Source: Macrotrachela quadricornifera (Eukaryota; Rotifera; Eurotatoria; Philodinida; Philodinidae). From it: DNA of 64,000 bases. Of the stretch, positions 24,580 to 35,770 are shown one piece after another. Below the pieces are notes generated by a model. It saw only the letters and a program-made list of their open reading frames with translations. It ran no database searches and was not told the DNA's origin. The first letter of the stretch is position 1; every line of letters begins with the position of its first letter. The stretch is from NCBI GenBank assembly GCA_022393335.1, contig JAJEKB010019999.1, positions 143,183-207,182 of the forward strand. The letters run 5' to 3'. Position numbers and translations under genes: made by a program.

Positions 24580-25244
24580 ATTCTCTTTCTCGTAGAGAAG
24601 AGTCTTGCAAACATAAATTGTTTGTTTGCTTGCTTGCTTGTATGTCCGCAGGGTCAAAAAAAACATCGAAAACCGATTTTTCGAAAAACCCATTTTTAGA
24701 GGTTTTTCCATGCGGGGACTTCGAATCTGAAGTCTGTTCGGTGATCATGTGGTATCAGCATTGATCAATTGATGTTAGGAATTGGTGAGGTTTGGTATTT
24801 TTCATCGAAAATAGGTGTTTTTTCACGAAATGATGATTTCATCGTGGTGGGTGATGAACATCATTGCTGATTATTCTCTTTCTCGTGGAGAAGAGTCTTA
24901 CAAACATAAATTGTTTGCTTGCTTGTATGTCCGCACAAGGTCAAAAAAACATTTTATTAATCTTTTGTATAAACCTTAACCGAAGGGGTACTCGGGGTCG
25001 AGGAATCCAAATCTGATGTTAGGTTTTCAAAATTTTTTTTCGGTCTCATTTTTTTTCACAAAGCATCACTTTTTTTGCGAAAAAATTTTTTTTTATAATG
25101 GTTGACTGTAGGGTAATCGGGGTCGAGGAACTTGAATCTGACTTCGGTTGTTTTAATTTTATAAATGAATAGCATGACGGTAGTTTAGAAACACGATTTC
25201 TACGAGAAAGAGAAGAGCGAGTCTTTAGACGAGCGTTACTTGTT
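24580..25244. mobile_element. Interspersed repeat (family C), copy 1 with a truncated tandem copy
   Basis: A complete unit at 24873-25244 (372 bp) matches 60797-61172 in inverted orientation along its whole length, including the CTCTTTCTCGT...GAGAAGAGTCTT start, the GCTTGCTTGTATGTCCGCA block, a GGGGTCGAG block and an AACGCTCGTCT end. A truncated second copy of the first ~80 bp lies at 24580-24665. It is non-coding. Both ends include a CTCTTTCTCGTAGA motif in opposite orientation, but I see no clean terminal inverted repeat or target-site duplication. Confidence 0.7.
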
Positions 25245-25256
25245 ATTAAGATTTTA

Positions 25257-25681
25257 GAGACAGAGAGACACTGCTTCCAATTATTAAAGAATGGATCATA
25301 CTTGGTACAACAATCATCGCAGACTGTTGTAAGCCATATGACATCTTGAGCAGTGAGGGCTGAGAACATCTCCGGGTCAACCATTCCATCACATTCAAAG
25401 ATCCCGACACAGGTGCTTGTACCAATTCTATTGAAAGTTCATGGAGACACGCAAAGGTTGTCATGCCTCAATATCATCGCAAAAAAGAATTCTTCCCATC
25501 ACATTTGGCAAAATACATGTTCATGAAGCAATGCCGTGCACAAGATCTAGATCCGACCGTGGAGTTCTTTCGACTAGCTGGCAGACTCTACAATCCGCTG
25601 AAGAAGGAAGAAGAAGACAAAGAACAACTCAACAATATTGATATTGAGAATGAAGAAGCGGAGGATAATGATTTTAATTGA
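25257..25681 (+). pseudogene. Merlin / ISXO2-like DDE transposase fragment
   Basis: The frame reads LLPIIKEWIILGTTIIADCC, KPYDIL, a stop within SSEG*EHL, then RVNHSITFKDPDTGACTNSI and ESSWRHAK, finishing with KKEFFPSHLAKYMFMKQCRA and an acidic tail. The NHS-x-F-x-DP-x-TGA-x-TN-x-IES-x-WR pattern is characteristic of the IS1016/Merlin transposase family. Only the C-terminal half is present and it contains at least one stop, so it is a relic. It directly follows a family C repeat, which may be chance. Confidence 0.75.
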
Positions 25682-26353
25682 TCAAGGTTTGTAGTTGTTC
25701 ATTTACTTGAATAAAATGGTTGTTTGCTGATGTTCTGACTGATGTCCTGAAATCGGACATATTGACCTGACCGCCAAGTTTTCTCTTCTATTCTATCATT
25801 TTCAGCACCTAAGAATTCTTTAGAAAGCATAAATTTCCAAAAAATCGGAGGTGGCCAGTAAAGTCAGATTGTTCCGCCAATTCATATTATCTAATTATGT
25901 TTTTTGTTCGATTGTCAGCGACATCTATTTTTAATAATTTCGTAAAATGTAAGAAAAAATATAATTATTTCTCAAAAAAATATATCTGATAAATTTTACA
26001 AATAATTAATTTACTTGTGAATACGAAAAAAAATTTCATTTGTCAATTTTCTTATATTAACATCAACAATGGCAATATACGCAAAAGCAGAGAATGACAT
26101 AAGAGTAGTAAAAAATTTGCTAAAATTGGTACTTTTGTGTTTTTGTTTGATACTTGTTTCTAGATCGATTCTGATGCTCATGGTAGAGCTGATTTGCCTT
26201 CATCTATCAGCTTTTTATTGATTCTATACGTTTTATCTTCAACGTCTATGTATTGCTATTATATAACAAAATCTCTTAAATATTAATCTTATTATTTCTA
26301 ATATTCATCATCGACTATAATCGATCTCTATCGATGTTCGCTAGTTTTCTCTA
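25682..26353. other. Intergenic region upstream of WTAP
   Basis: No exon seen. It probably contains the WTAP promoter; a short pyrimidine-rich stretch ends just before the WTAP start. Confidence 0.4.
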
Positions 26354-27598
26354 ATGGACATAACTAATAATCTAAATAATACAAATATAGTAACATCAAC
26401 AAATTCACCAAAACGTATTCGAATTGAAAGTGACGATTGGATTGATAAAGCACCTCGATCACGTTTATTAGAACATTGGAAAGAACAAGATTTATATATT
26501 GATTATTTAGAATCACGTTTAAATCAATTACAACAATCTATTGAATCCAATGAATATTTACGTGAAAAAGAAACTGAATGTAAAAAATTAAAATCTATGC
26601 TTAATTATCGTTTTTTAACTAAAACTACTCAACAACAATCATTAGTAAATAAAAATAAAAAGAATAGAATTAATTAAAAATATTTCTTTAATATTTTTTT
26701 TAAGGAACAAATACGTGATATAATGCAAACACCATCATTATCTCGTTTACGACAAACATATTTAGATCCATCACTAAATCTTATTTTTGGTCAAATGCGT
26801 GATGAAATCGATCAAAGTCATAAAGCACGTGATGAAGCACAAAACGAAATACAAGCATTTCAATTTACATCAAACAGGTAAAAGTAAAAAGAAAAAAAAA
26901 CTTCGAAGTTTTGTATGTTTAATATATTCTATAAATAATTTATTTTAGTAAAATTGGTAAAATGCTTATGGCTAGATGTAATAAATTACTTGAAGAAAAT
27001 GAACAATTAGGAAAAATAATTTCATCAGATAATATTTCTAAACTTGAAGGTGAAATTGTTTTACAAAATAGACTTTTATCTCATATGAAAGATTCTCAAA
27101 AAGGTAAATTAAAATTAGAAAAAAAAAATATTTTTCTAATTTTTATTTTTTAAAGATTATGAAGAAATAATATTAGATATGGATACAAATATGGATACAA
27201 TGTCAAATACATTACTTCATATGCGTAATCAATTAAATGATTCTCATAAACAAATTCATTTTTTAAAAGAAGAAAATATTCGTTTAAAAACTTTATATGA
27301 ATCTAATATTAATAATATAAATGATTCAACATTAATAAATGGAACTAGTCATCAAGATAAATCTTATACTTCTTCTACAAGAACTAAACGATCACATTCA
27401 TCAAATAGGACTACACAGAATATTGATATAACAAATAAATTAAAATCAACATCAACAATTTCATCATTAAATCAAATAATTGATAATGATCAAATTTCAT
27501 TGAACAGTATTAATAATGATAATAATCAACATTCGACAATAATAACTTCACTTGAAAATCAAATTAATGTTACATCATTAAATAAAAAAAAAATATAA
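26354..27598 (+). CDS. WTAP: Pre-mRNA-splicing regulator WTAP (fl(2)d homologue)
   Basis: A coiled-coil scaffold of the nuclear m6A methyltransferase complex that recruits METTL3-METTL14 and affects splicing. Four exons (26354-26644, 26705-26877, 26949-27103, 27156-27598) join in frame to 353 residues (human 396). After a short N-terminus, the helical core shows WTAP hallmarks: LRQTYLDPSLNLIFGQMRDE (human TMVDPAINLFF), GKMLMARCNKLLEENEQLGK (human GKKLMAKCRMLIQENQELGR), LEGEIVLQNRLLSHMKDSQK and the following LDMDTNMDTMSNTLLHMRNQL-like helix. The C-terminal third is low-complexity Ser/Thr/Asn, as in other animals. SNAPC4 follows 451 bp downstream on the same strand. Confidence 0.93.
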
Positions 27599-28049
27599 GA
27601 ACGTTGTATATAGAAGTATATGTGTAGATATTTCTCTGTTTAAATTATGTCTTGAACAAAGAGAAATTATGTGATAGGGAACTAAAAAAAAAGAAAGAGA
27701 GATTCATGATACTTTATTTCTTATCTCATATTACTTTATCTCATTAAGTTCCCGGTATTGTTTTTTGTTTTCTTCTATTCTGAAGTTGTTTTTTCTTTGT
27801 TTTCGTTGTTGTGTAATACAGACTTATGTACTTATTCGATTATGATTTTTTTTCTTTTGCCTTTGCATATGTGCTGATGATACTCTTTGTTTTTTTTCCT
27901 TTGTTTGTTATTTATATGCCTTTTTTTTTTTTTTGAAACAATTACAGCGAAAAAGAAACAATATAAATGCATATGAAAGTTTAAAACTAAATATGATTAT
28001 GATTAAAAAAAAAAAAAGAAAAGGTAAAAGATTTTCATCTATTTTTTAG
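27599..28049 (+). other. WTAP-SNAPC4 intergenic gap
   Basis: 451 bp, strongly T-rich with several long T runs (for example 27920-27935), ending in a pyrimidine tract and AG directly before the SNAPC4 ATG. A GGTAAAAG at 28023 is too close to that AG to be a cis donor. Likely 3' UTR of WTAP plus an acceptor for SNAPC4. Confidence 0.5.
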
Positions 28050-30975
28050 ATGGCTGATGTTATTAAAAGTGATATTGAAAAAATTGAACGAGCTTTAAAT
28101 ATTCGTGTTGATGATGTTGAAATTGAAGTTGCATTAAATGCTGGTAAGTATTATGATCAATCAAAGATTAATGAAATTATTCATCATTCGATTTTTGTTT
28201 TTTTTATAGCATTTCCACAAACTATTTCTACATTTTTTAATCAAGAACACATAAAAAATGAACAAATTGATGATATATCAAATTGTTATAATTTAGTAGA
28301 AAATTTAAGTTCAAATCCTCATCGTATTAATCATTCATCTCTTCTTACATTTGCAAATGCACTTAATTTATGTTATCAACGTAATCTATTTCAATTATCA
28401 AATCATTCTCAATCAATTGTAATTTTAAAAAAAGAAACAAATAATTAATTATTTCTTGTTTTTTTTTCTTCAAAGGATATTTCAAATAAATCTAGTCAAT
28501 CAATAAATGAAATTCTTCCAATACAAATTTTTGAACTTCATACAGATTATATTTCCAGCCATTTAACAGTAAAGAAATTTTTTTTTATATACGAATCATT
28601 CTCATGTAAGACGTGACCAACTCTTACAGAGGTTGCTCAATTGATGATCGCCAATTTGACTAGTTTTTATCTCCTATCACAAATATAAAAACTAACCAAA
28701 TCGATGATCATCAATTAAGTATGGTCGGTCACGGGTTATGTGGAATAGATGATATTTAAATAGAAAATATTCTTTAGACAAATAATGAATCAATACAAAA
28801 TATTCGTCGAATGATGCAACGAGAAGAAAAAGCACGTTTAAGTAAATAAATTATTTTCATTTTTTAATTAAAAATATTTTCTGTTATTAAATTAAGGTTC
28901 AAAAGAAACAATTGAAAAATTAATTGAAAATGTTGCACGAAATATTCGTGATAATAAACAACATGAATTAACTCGAAGGTAAAAGACAAAAAAAAAATAT
29001 TTTTCATATTAATTATTATTTAAATTTTAGAATTGAAATTTTACAAACATCTACACGTGATATAAATAATGTTAATCAAGAACTTGAAATTGCTAGAAAA
29101 ATACTTGAGAATTTACAGTAAAATTCTTTTTTTATATGTATTTATTATTTCTATTGAAATTTTGTTTTATTTTATAGAACTCTATCTAATCGAGAATTAA
29201 TTCAACAAGAAAATGGAAATAATTCAATTGATTGGACGAATATTTCGGAAATATTAGTAAAAATAATTTTTGTTTTTCTTTTTTTATTTTCTTTTAAATT
29301 ATTAGATGAATAATCAATATACAGTAAAATGTTGTCAACATGCTTGGCAACAACTTTGTTTACCGGTTATTAATTCTAATCAAAAATGGTCTTTAGAAGA
29401 AGATCAACTACTCAGAAATTTAGTTCAAATTCATGGTGCATATGCTGATCAATGGGCAATTATTGCTTTGAATTTTGTAAGTTACATTAAATGATTAATA
29501 ATTTCGATAAAAAGAAGCAGAAATGTTTGCCTAGTTTTGTTTTTAATATATTATTTCTTTCAGCCACAACGTTCATCATATATGTGTGCAAATCGTTATA
29601 TGTTTTTAGAGAATAGTCGTTTAGATAAATTGTAAGTTTATTTATTAATTTTTATTCTATGAATTAGTTTTTTTTACCAAGAAAATTTACTAATGATCAA
29701 ATAAATGAATTAAAACAAGTTATTGAAGAATATCGTCATGAAAATTATATTCCATTAAATAAAGGTAAGAAATAGAAATATTTTAGAAATTTATTTTATT
29801 TAGTTTTATTTTATTATTAAGTTGCTAGTAAACTTGGCTATAGTCTTTCAACTGTACGTCGGGAATGGCGCAATATTGATCCAGATGTTCGACGAGGCCA
29901 ATGGCAAGTAGACGAAGACGAAGTACAAATTAAATTAATATTAAAAAAAATCATTGTTTTTTTTTTGAACTTTTTTTTTCTGCTGTTTATTTTAAATAAT
30001 CAATTTATATTTGTTTATTTTGTAAATATAGGCTCTTCTGCAAAGTGTTTTAAAACAATCGAATCGAGGAACAATTAATTGGAATTTAGTTTCTTGTGAT
30101 GTACCTGGCCGATCGTTAACGAAATGTTATCATCGATATATTCATTTAACAAGAAAAACAATAAAAACAGAATTTGAACCAAAAGATGATCAATTATTAA
30201 TTGAACAACATCAACTTAAAAATGGTAATGAATTATTTGAAAAAAAAACTTTTTATCTGATTTAGGAAATTTTAATTGCTACAAAATCTTTGCGTAAATT
30301 TTTAGTTTTATATTATTGAATTCTCTAATGCTATAACACGTCTATGAGAATTTTAACTATATGATAGTGTAGGATAAGAATCGGAGATGTCCATCGCGGC
30401 GCGGCAGCGGCAGATTCTCAACCGCGATGGACATTTCTGATAAGAATCATATATGTCAATCTCAGAATGGAAAGGACATATGATAATTAAAATAAATTCT
30501 AAATTGAATATATTCTAGCTCGTTGGTCTCAAATTCAACCATTATTTCCTGGACGATCATGTTATACATTACAAAATCGATGGCGAAAATTAATGCAATA
30601 TCGTCAAATAAATGAATTATTTAATTCTCAACAAGTATATTACTATTATTATGTATTATATTATTTTTCTATTTTGTTTCTTAGGCAAATGTTCAATCAT
30701 TTATTTTAAAAGAATTTCCAACAAAACATTTAATAACTTGTTTATCTAAGAATTTTTATCATCCACCAAATTTTCAATTAACTTATGATCAATTACAATC
30801 TTTAACATCAAATACTTTATTTATACAATTTTGTAATGAAATTGATTTAAATAAAATTACGAATCATATTGGTATTCGACAATTTCTTAATAAATTATCA
30901 AATTGTAATGATATACAACAATTAAAACTATATGTTTATTCATTAAAAAAAACACGTCGAAAACAAATAAAATAG
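28050..30975 (+). CDS. SNAPC4: snRNA-activating protein complex subunit 4 (SNAP190-like, Myb repeats)
   Basis: The largest subunit of SNAPc, which binds the proximal sequence element of snRNA promoters. Fourteen exons from 28050-28143 to 30685-30975 join in frame to 576 residues, much shorter than human SNAPC4 (about 1,470). The N-terminal half is helical. From about residue 237 come Myb/SANT repeats: WQQLCLPVINSNQKWSLEED with DQWAIIALNFPQRSSYMCAN; KFTNDQINELKQVIEEYRHE; RGQWQVDEDEALLQSVLKQS with VPGRSLTKCYHRYIHLTRK; and EFEPKDDQLLIEQ with ARWSQIQPLFPGRSCYTLQN. The conserved tryptophans are visible and the pattern matches SNAPC4 rather than c-Myb. The long C-terminal tail of vertebrates is absent. 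Two introns carry miniature transposons. Its ATG directly follows an AG. Confidence 0.88.
28609..28736. mobile_element. 128-bp inverted-repeat element in a SNAPC4 intron
   Basis: Imperfect arms: AGACGTGACC... on the left and ACCCGTGACC... read inward from the right, both continuing into TCAATTGATGATC / TTAATTGATGATC. TA flanks both sides (28607-28608, 28737-28738), suggesting a Tc1/mariner-type miniature element. The centre is a second small hairpin (AGTTTTTAT...ATAAAAACT). Confidence 0.6.
30382..30439. mobile_element. 58-bp hAT-like miniature element (family B) in a SNAPC4 intron
   Basis: A GC-rich hairpin: CGGAGATGTCCATCGCGG faces CAGAAATGTCCATCGCGG across about 20 bp. It is flanked by an exact 8-bp duplication ATAAGAAT (30374-30381 and 30440-30447), a hAT hallmark. 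The ends resemble those of the 399-bp foldback element at 21027. It is very small for a transposed unit. Confidence 0.75.
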
Positions 30976-33457
30976 TTTCGATTTTATCTAATTACTTTTT
31001 TTGTATACAATATCATATCATATTTTTTTTTATATTAAAATAAAACAACTATTTCTTTAAATTATTTGATTGTTGATGAGTATGAAAGATATTAGAGAAC
31101 GATGTTGATTAATTCATAACCTCAGTTTTGGCAGATTCAAGTACTGTAAATATTTGAACTTGAATTCAATTATTGGATATTTAACGTTCAAATGTACATA
31201 TATTAACCCATATGTATTTAGGTTTTATGATATATCTACCGTTCTGCTAACATCCTCACACAGCTTCTGTATTGTCTCCAAAAAATTAAATAGTTTGTAT
31301 ATGTTTCGTTAGTGAGACAATACTTGAATTGAAGCTTCAGTTATTACATATATGTTGGTTTTGACAAAAATCACTAGTTTTCGATATGCTTCGACAGTTA
31401 TATAATCTCATTAGAAGTTATTGTCAGCTTACCATGATGATAGTGAAAACAAATTTGTTCTTTGCATATCTTAAGACTATTTGATCAAATAAAAAAAAAA
31501 CAGAATGACAATCGTTTCTAAGTTCGACTCTTAGTAGTACTTCTATGTCATTTTATGACTATTGCCTTGCTTTTATTAACTAAAAAATATCTTTTACCTC
31601 GGGTCAGGTCGGATCGGGTCGGATTGAATTTTCCTGACCTCGGATCGGGTCGGGTTACAAGAAAAGTGATCCGTGTCGGACACTGCCGTATAATGTTGTA
31701 CCTTTACATCAAACATGAATAATTTAAGAAAAGCAACAAATCAGATCATCAAAGATGAATATACATTTAGAGAATGATATGCAGTATCGGATAAATTTTA
31801 CTTCGTCTTTAATAAAAAATTCTTGACATTTAAATGCGAATTTATGCTTTACTCAATATGGAGTAGGATGAATAAGTCTGTAGAATCATGATTAATATAA
31901 TCTATCTTTAATTCATCTATTACTATTTGTCTTTTATTTTTGATATTTGATTATTTCTATAAATCTGGAATGATAATCATGGTCATTACATCTATCTTAT
32001 CAAATATAATAACTTATGATGTATAAGTATTCGCACAAATATTTTAATAGATGACATTAGAAATTTATTTCTAGTGCAATTACATGAAGTGAAATCTCTG
32101 CTTTAAAATATACAGTTCAAAAAAAACTATTTAACCAAATTAAGACATTTGAATTTAATTTTTCCTAAATCTGCAAAAAATGACCTGTAACCTTTTAATC
32201 TATTTTCTGAACTGCCATATTTTCATTAAAGGAATTGAAAGCTACAAACTATATAATGTAAAATGCGGACTCTTTGGAAGTATCACTCCGAAGTTTTCTC
32301 AATTCCTCAGTGACTTTCAATCAAGTTTCGAACCAAACATAATGCAATCAATGATTGATTGTACTGTACTCTACTGCTTTTAGCAAGAATTTGTTATATT
32401 TGTAGAAGTACAAAACTTCGAAAGTTGTTCAAAAGATGCATTCCTTATAGGCATTTCATAACCGATGCAAAAGCTTCCAAATGAATATTACAATGTTGAG
32501 AGAGACTTTATGAGCCCATCCAGAATTGTCGTTTTACGGTCAAAATTAACATACGCGTTTTTTCATCATTCGAATCCTTACACAAAACTGGAATTATGAA
32601 AAAAATTTTTAAGCTGCTGCCGTTCGTTTTGACGGAGTTATAGATTTAAGAACAGCTAGAGAGCCTAGAAAAGTAAGAAAAAATGTAATTTTCATTGTTC
32701 TGACTGTATCTCTGTCACTTTTTATCCATTTAGATCCGGCAACATCTTATATGTGTCATAAACATAAATTCTATCAAAAACGACCTTTTTTTATTCTTTC
32801 GACATTTACCGATTAATGTTGTAGTGTCACTTTATTACGTTAGAACATATTTGCTCTTGTCAGTTTAAGGTTTTGACGAAATTTGTTTTTTGACTCACGT
32901 TTGTGGGGGAGTAGGAGGAAGTTGTCGATCAAAAAAGATTGTCAAAAATGATTGCAACATACATGAGTCGATGCAGTTTTTGATGTTGATTCAGAATATG
33001 ACGTCAGTTTTCTAATCAAAACTTGTCAAATATTAGGTAAAAAAGGCATAAATATATCCATTTGGGTCATATTTCATTCTATTTTTCGGTCTGTTCTGAA
33101 GCTTTTTCACACTTATCATATGAAAAAATTACTTACAATAGAAAAAACGTGGTTTTAAAAGGCAGTCTATTTTAGAAAAATCAAATTTTTAGATAACAAA
33201 GCCGAAGCTTTTAAACAATCCATAAAAAGTTTTTCTTAATGTTATTTGTTAAAATTCTATAGGTCTCGAGATTTATACGAATACTTTTATATGGTTGATT
33301 ACTTTACATTGATAATAAGGCTTATGCGAGACTGAATTCATATGAATTTTATAATTTCTCATGATATTTAATTTTTCTTCTTAATTTATTTCAAACAAAG
33401 AGTAAATAAATGACAATGACATACAATATAGAAAAAAAAGCATGAAAATCTATAAAT
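30976..33457. other. Intergenic region between SNAPC4 and the DUF4139 gene
   Basis: No supported exon. A GGTCGGATCGGGTCGG-type low-complexity block lies at 31599-31680 and resembles subterminal repeats of hAT elements. A TTAACCC string occurs near 31203. The part 32420-33200 has more balanced composition and looks like old transposon sequence, but no transposase frame or paired ends could be identified. Confidence 0.45.
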
Positions 33458-34855
33458 TCAATTAATAATTTCAATTTTATATGAAAGAAATTTTTCATCA
33501 CTAGCTGGTAATGTCATTGTAGATTTTATAGTTGAACCATCTTGTATAAATTCTGTATTATTTGTTATTAATTTCATTGATCGACCATATATTTCTTGTC
33601 TATATTCAATTTTTACTGAACGATTTAGCTTAAAATTTTTTATTAATAAATTAATCATATAAACTGATTGTGTTCGTGTTTCATATTCATTATTTGCTGA
33701 TCGAATAGTTTCATTATAAGTACGTGAAGATACTAATGTAATATTTTCTTTATAAATAATATCAGTATCTTGTCCAATAGAAAATTCATATTTATCATTT
33801 GCAGCTAAATTCGGTAATAATGTTTCACCAACAAGACGATCATATTCTCGTATAATACAATTCCCACGTGAAAGAAAACGATCTGATGATAAACAATATG
33901 AACGTTGTGCTTTATCATTTGAACTTCCAACACCATTAAAAAATGTTTTTTGAATTAAACTATAACGTTCAACAGTTATTTTTGGACGAAACATTGATAA
34001 AAGATAATTTGTTTTTCCTTCAATTGAAAATGGTTGATTTATAGAAAAAATATATAAACCAGATAATTCTTCAGCTCGTGAAATTGATGGTGAAGATGAT
34101 CCTGATGAAAAATGTGTATTTGCAGATGCATACATAACAGTATCTTGTTGAATTTCATATCGTTCCGATCGATGATGTTCAAACATACGTAAATTAATAT
34201 CACCACCAATAAGTTCAGCATGTTCAATATTAAGTTTTGTTTTTCCATTATTTCGAATATCAGCCATTGCAATAAGAATTGGAATTTTCGATTCTTCAAA
34301 TAAATTTAATTGATAACGTGTTTTCCAATTAAGATTTGAACGAAGATAACTAACATATACATCATTAGTTGTATCATATGTAAAATTAACATAATATTTT
34401 GATTGAGATGGTTCATTAACATAAATTATATCATCAGTTTGAACAGTAAGAAATATTGGTTCAGTACTAATATATGTATCGATAAGTTTAACAAGTCTTT
34501 GATTTTCATCAATCATTGTTGCTTTAACATATCGTTTTTCTGTATGTGATGATGATGGTGAACGAACATAAATTTGAAGATTATTAAATGATTGTTTCTT
34601 TTCAGTTATTGTTTGTTCTATTATAGTAACATTTGAACCGATGAGAGTTATTGAATCACTACGTATATTAGACCAATCTTCAGCAGAAAATTCAAGTGGC
34701 AATTTATCTAATGGTTGAATAATTTCAGCAAGATTTGAATAAATTTTAACATTAGTAGGAATATGATAATCAGTATTAGTTACTGTTTGATTCTTTTTTA
34801 AATGAAATAAACCATTTACAGTTAGAAATTGTAAAAGTAGAAGAAATTTTTTCAT
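33458..34855 (-). CDS. Secreted DUF4140/DUF4139-family protein, function unknown
   Basis: A single-exon gene of 465 residues. The N-terminus MKKFLLLLQFLTVNGLFHLK is a likely signal peptide. The body matches the two-part family known as DUF4140 followed by DUF4139. The first part (about 30-130) has IPTNVKIYSNLAEIIQPLDK and a segment SDSITLIGSNVTIIEQTITE. The second part has YVSYLRSNLNWKTRYQLNL near residue 170-185, the most recognisable family motif, then beta-rich sequence to the end. The molecular role of this family is unknown. It is intronless in a region where most genes have many introns, so a retrocopy or horizontal origin is possible, but base composition is like its neighbours. The nearest gene is far away on both sides. 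Confidence 0.75.
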   Translation of the reverse strand: MKKFLLLLQFLTVNGLFHLKKNQTVTNTDYHIPTNVKIYSNLAEIIQPLDKLPLEFSAEDWSNIRSDSITLIGSNVTIIEQTITEKKQSFNNLQIYVRSPSSSHTEKRYVKATMIDENQRLVKLIDTYISTEPIFLTVQTDDIIYVNEPSQSKYYVNFTYDTTNDVYVSYLRSNLNWKTRYQLNLFEESKIPILIAMADIRNNGKTKLNIEHAELIGGDINLRMFEHHRSERYEIQQDTVMYASANTHFSSGSSSPSISRAEELSGLYIFSINQPFSIEGKTNYLLSMFRPKITVERYSLIQKTFFNGVGSSNDKAQRSYCLSSDRFLSRGNCIIREYDRLVGETLLPNLAANDKYEFSIGQDTDIIYKENITLVSSRTYNETIRSANNEYETRTQSVYMINLLIKNFKLNRSVKIEYRQEIYGRSMKLITNNTEFIQDGSTIKSTMTLPASDEKFLSYKIEIIN

Positions 34856-35770
34856 CTTTGGATCTGATTAAATGTATGAATAAACTTGATTATATATAGA
34901 GAAAGAGAGAGAAAGAGCGCGATGTTTTTTGTTATTCTTTCTTATTCTACGTAGGTGAATGATGATATCTCTTGCCCTTTTCAACGTCATGTTCTCGGCA
35001 AGAAGGCAAAGATGATTGATGATCAATATATTGTGTCTATGAAATAGCAGACAATACGTGCGATTGATCAAAATAAATATAATACGTGATGATCGATAAG
35101 AAGATATACAGAAGTGTCGGCACTTCATTTGTTACATTGTTATTATTATTATTATCATTTATTCTATTGGAATTTTTAATAGATTAAATTGATTTATTAT
35201 TGTTTTTTTTTCAATTGAAATTATGATAAATTCAATTTGATTAAATTTATATAGTTCGATAATTGGTATCACTACTTACATCTCGTACATATCGAATGGA
35301 TCTTAAAGAATTTATATACAAATTCAAAATGTATCAAATAACAAATAAAAATCATTTTCTTTTCTCGTATTTATTCTGTTTTGTTTTAGTATATCTTCTC
35401 ACGTTATTTTGTTTAATTCAATATTAAAAAAACATAAATCTGCTAAAACATCATAACTTTTTCGTGCATTTAGCTGCTTTATTCTCACTTTCTCTTTTAT
35501 TAATAAATGAATTATATCGAAAATTGAAAAAAAACTATATTTAATTAACGAATGTTATGCATTGTAAATCACATGAGTCAAATACAATGTTTAAGAGTTT
35601 TTGATGATCGTATAACTTTTTTTTATCAATCATTATAGTTAGAAAAGGTGCATAGTCTTTTGACATTGATAAAACTAGAGAAATGATGAAACTGAAATAA
35701 TCTGTCTACATTTGAGAATGTTTTATTTTGAATAAACGTAAAGATGAGTCATTGAATATTGTCCGTGTTT
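34856..35770. other. Upstream region of the DUF4139 gene
   Basis: AT-rich with a GAGA stretch near 34898-34918 and a TTA microsatellite near 35140-35155. It probably holds the promoter of the minus-strand gene. No exon seen. Confidence 0.4.
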
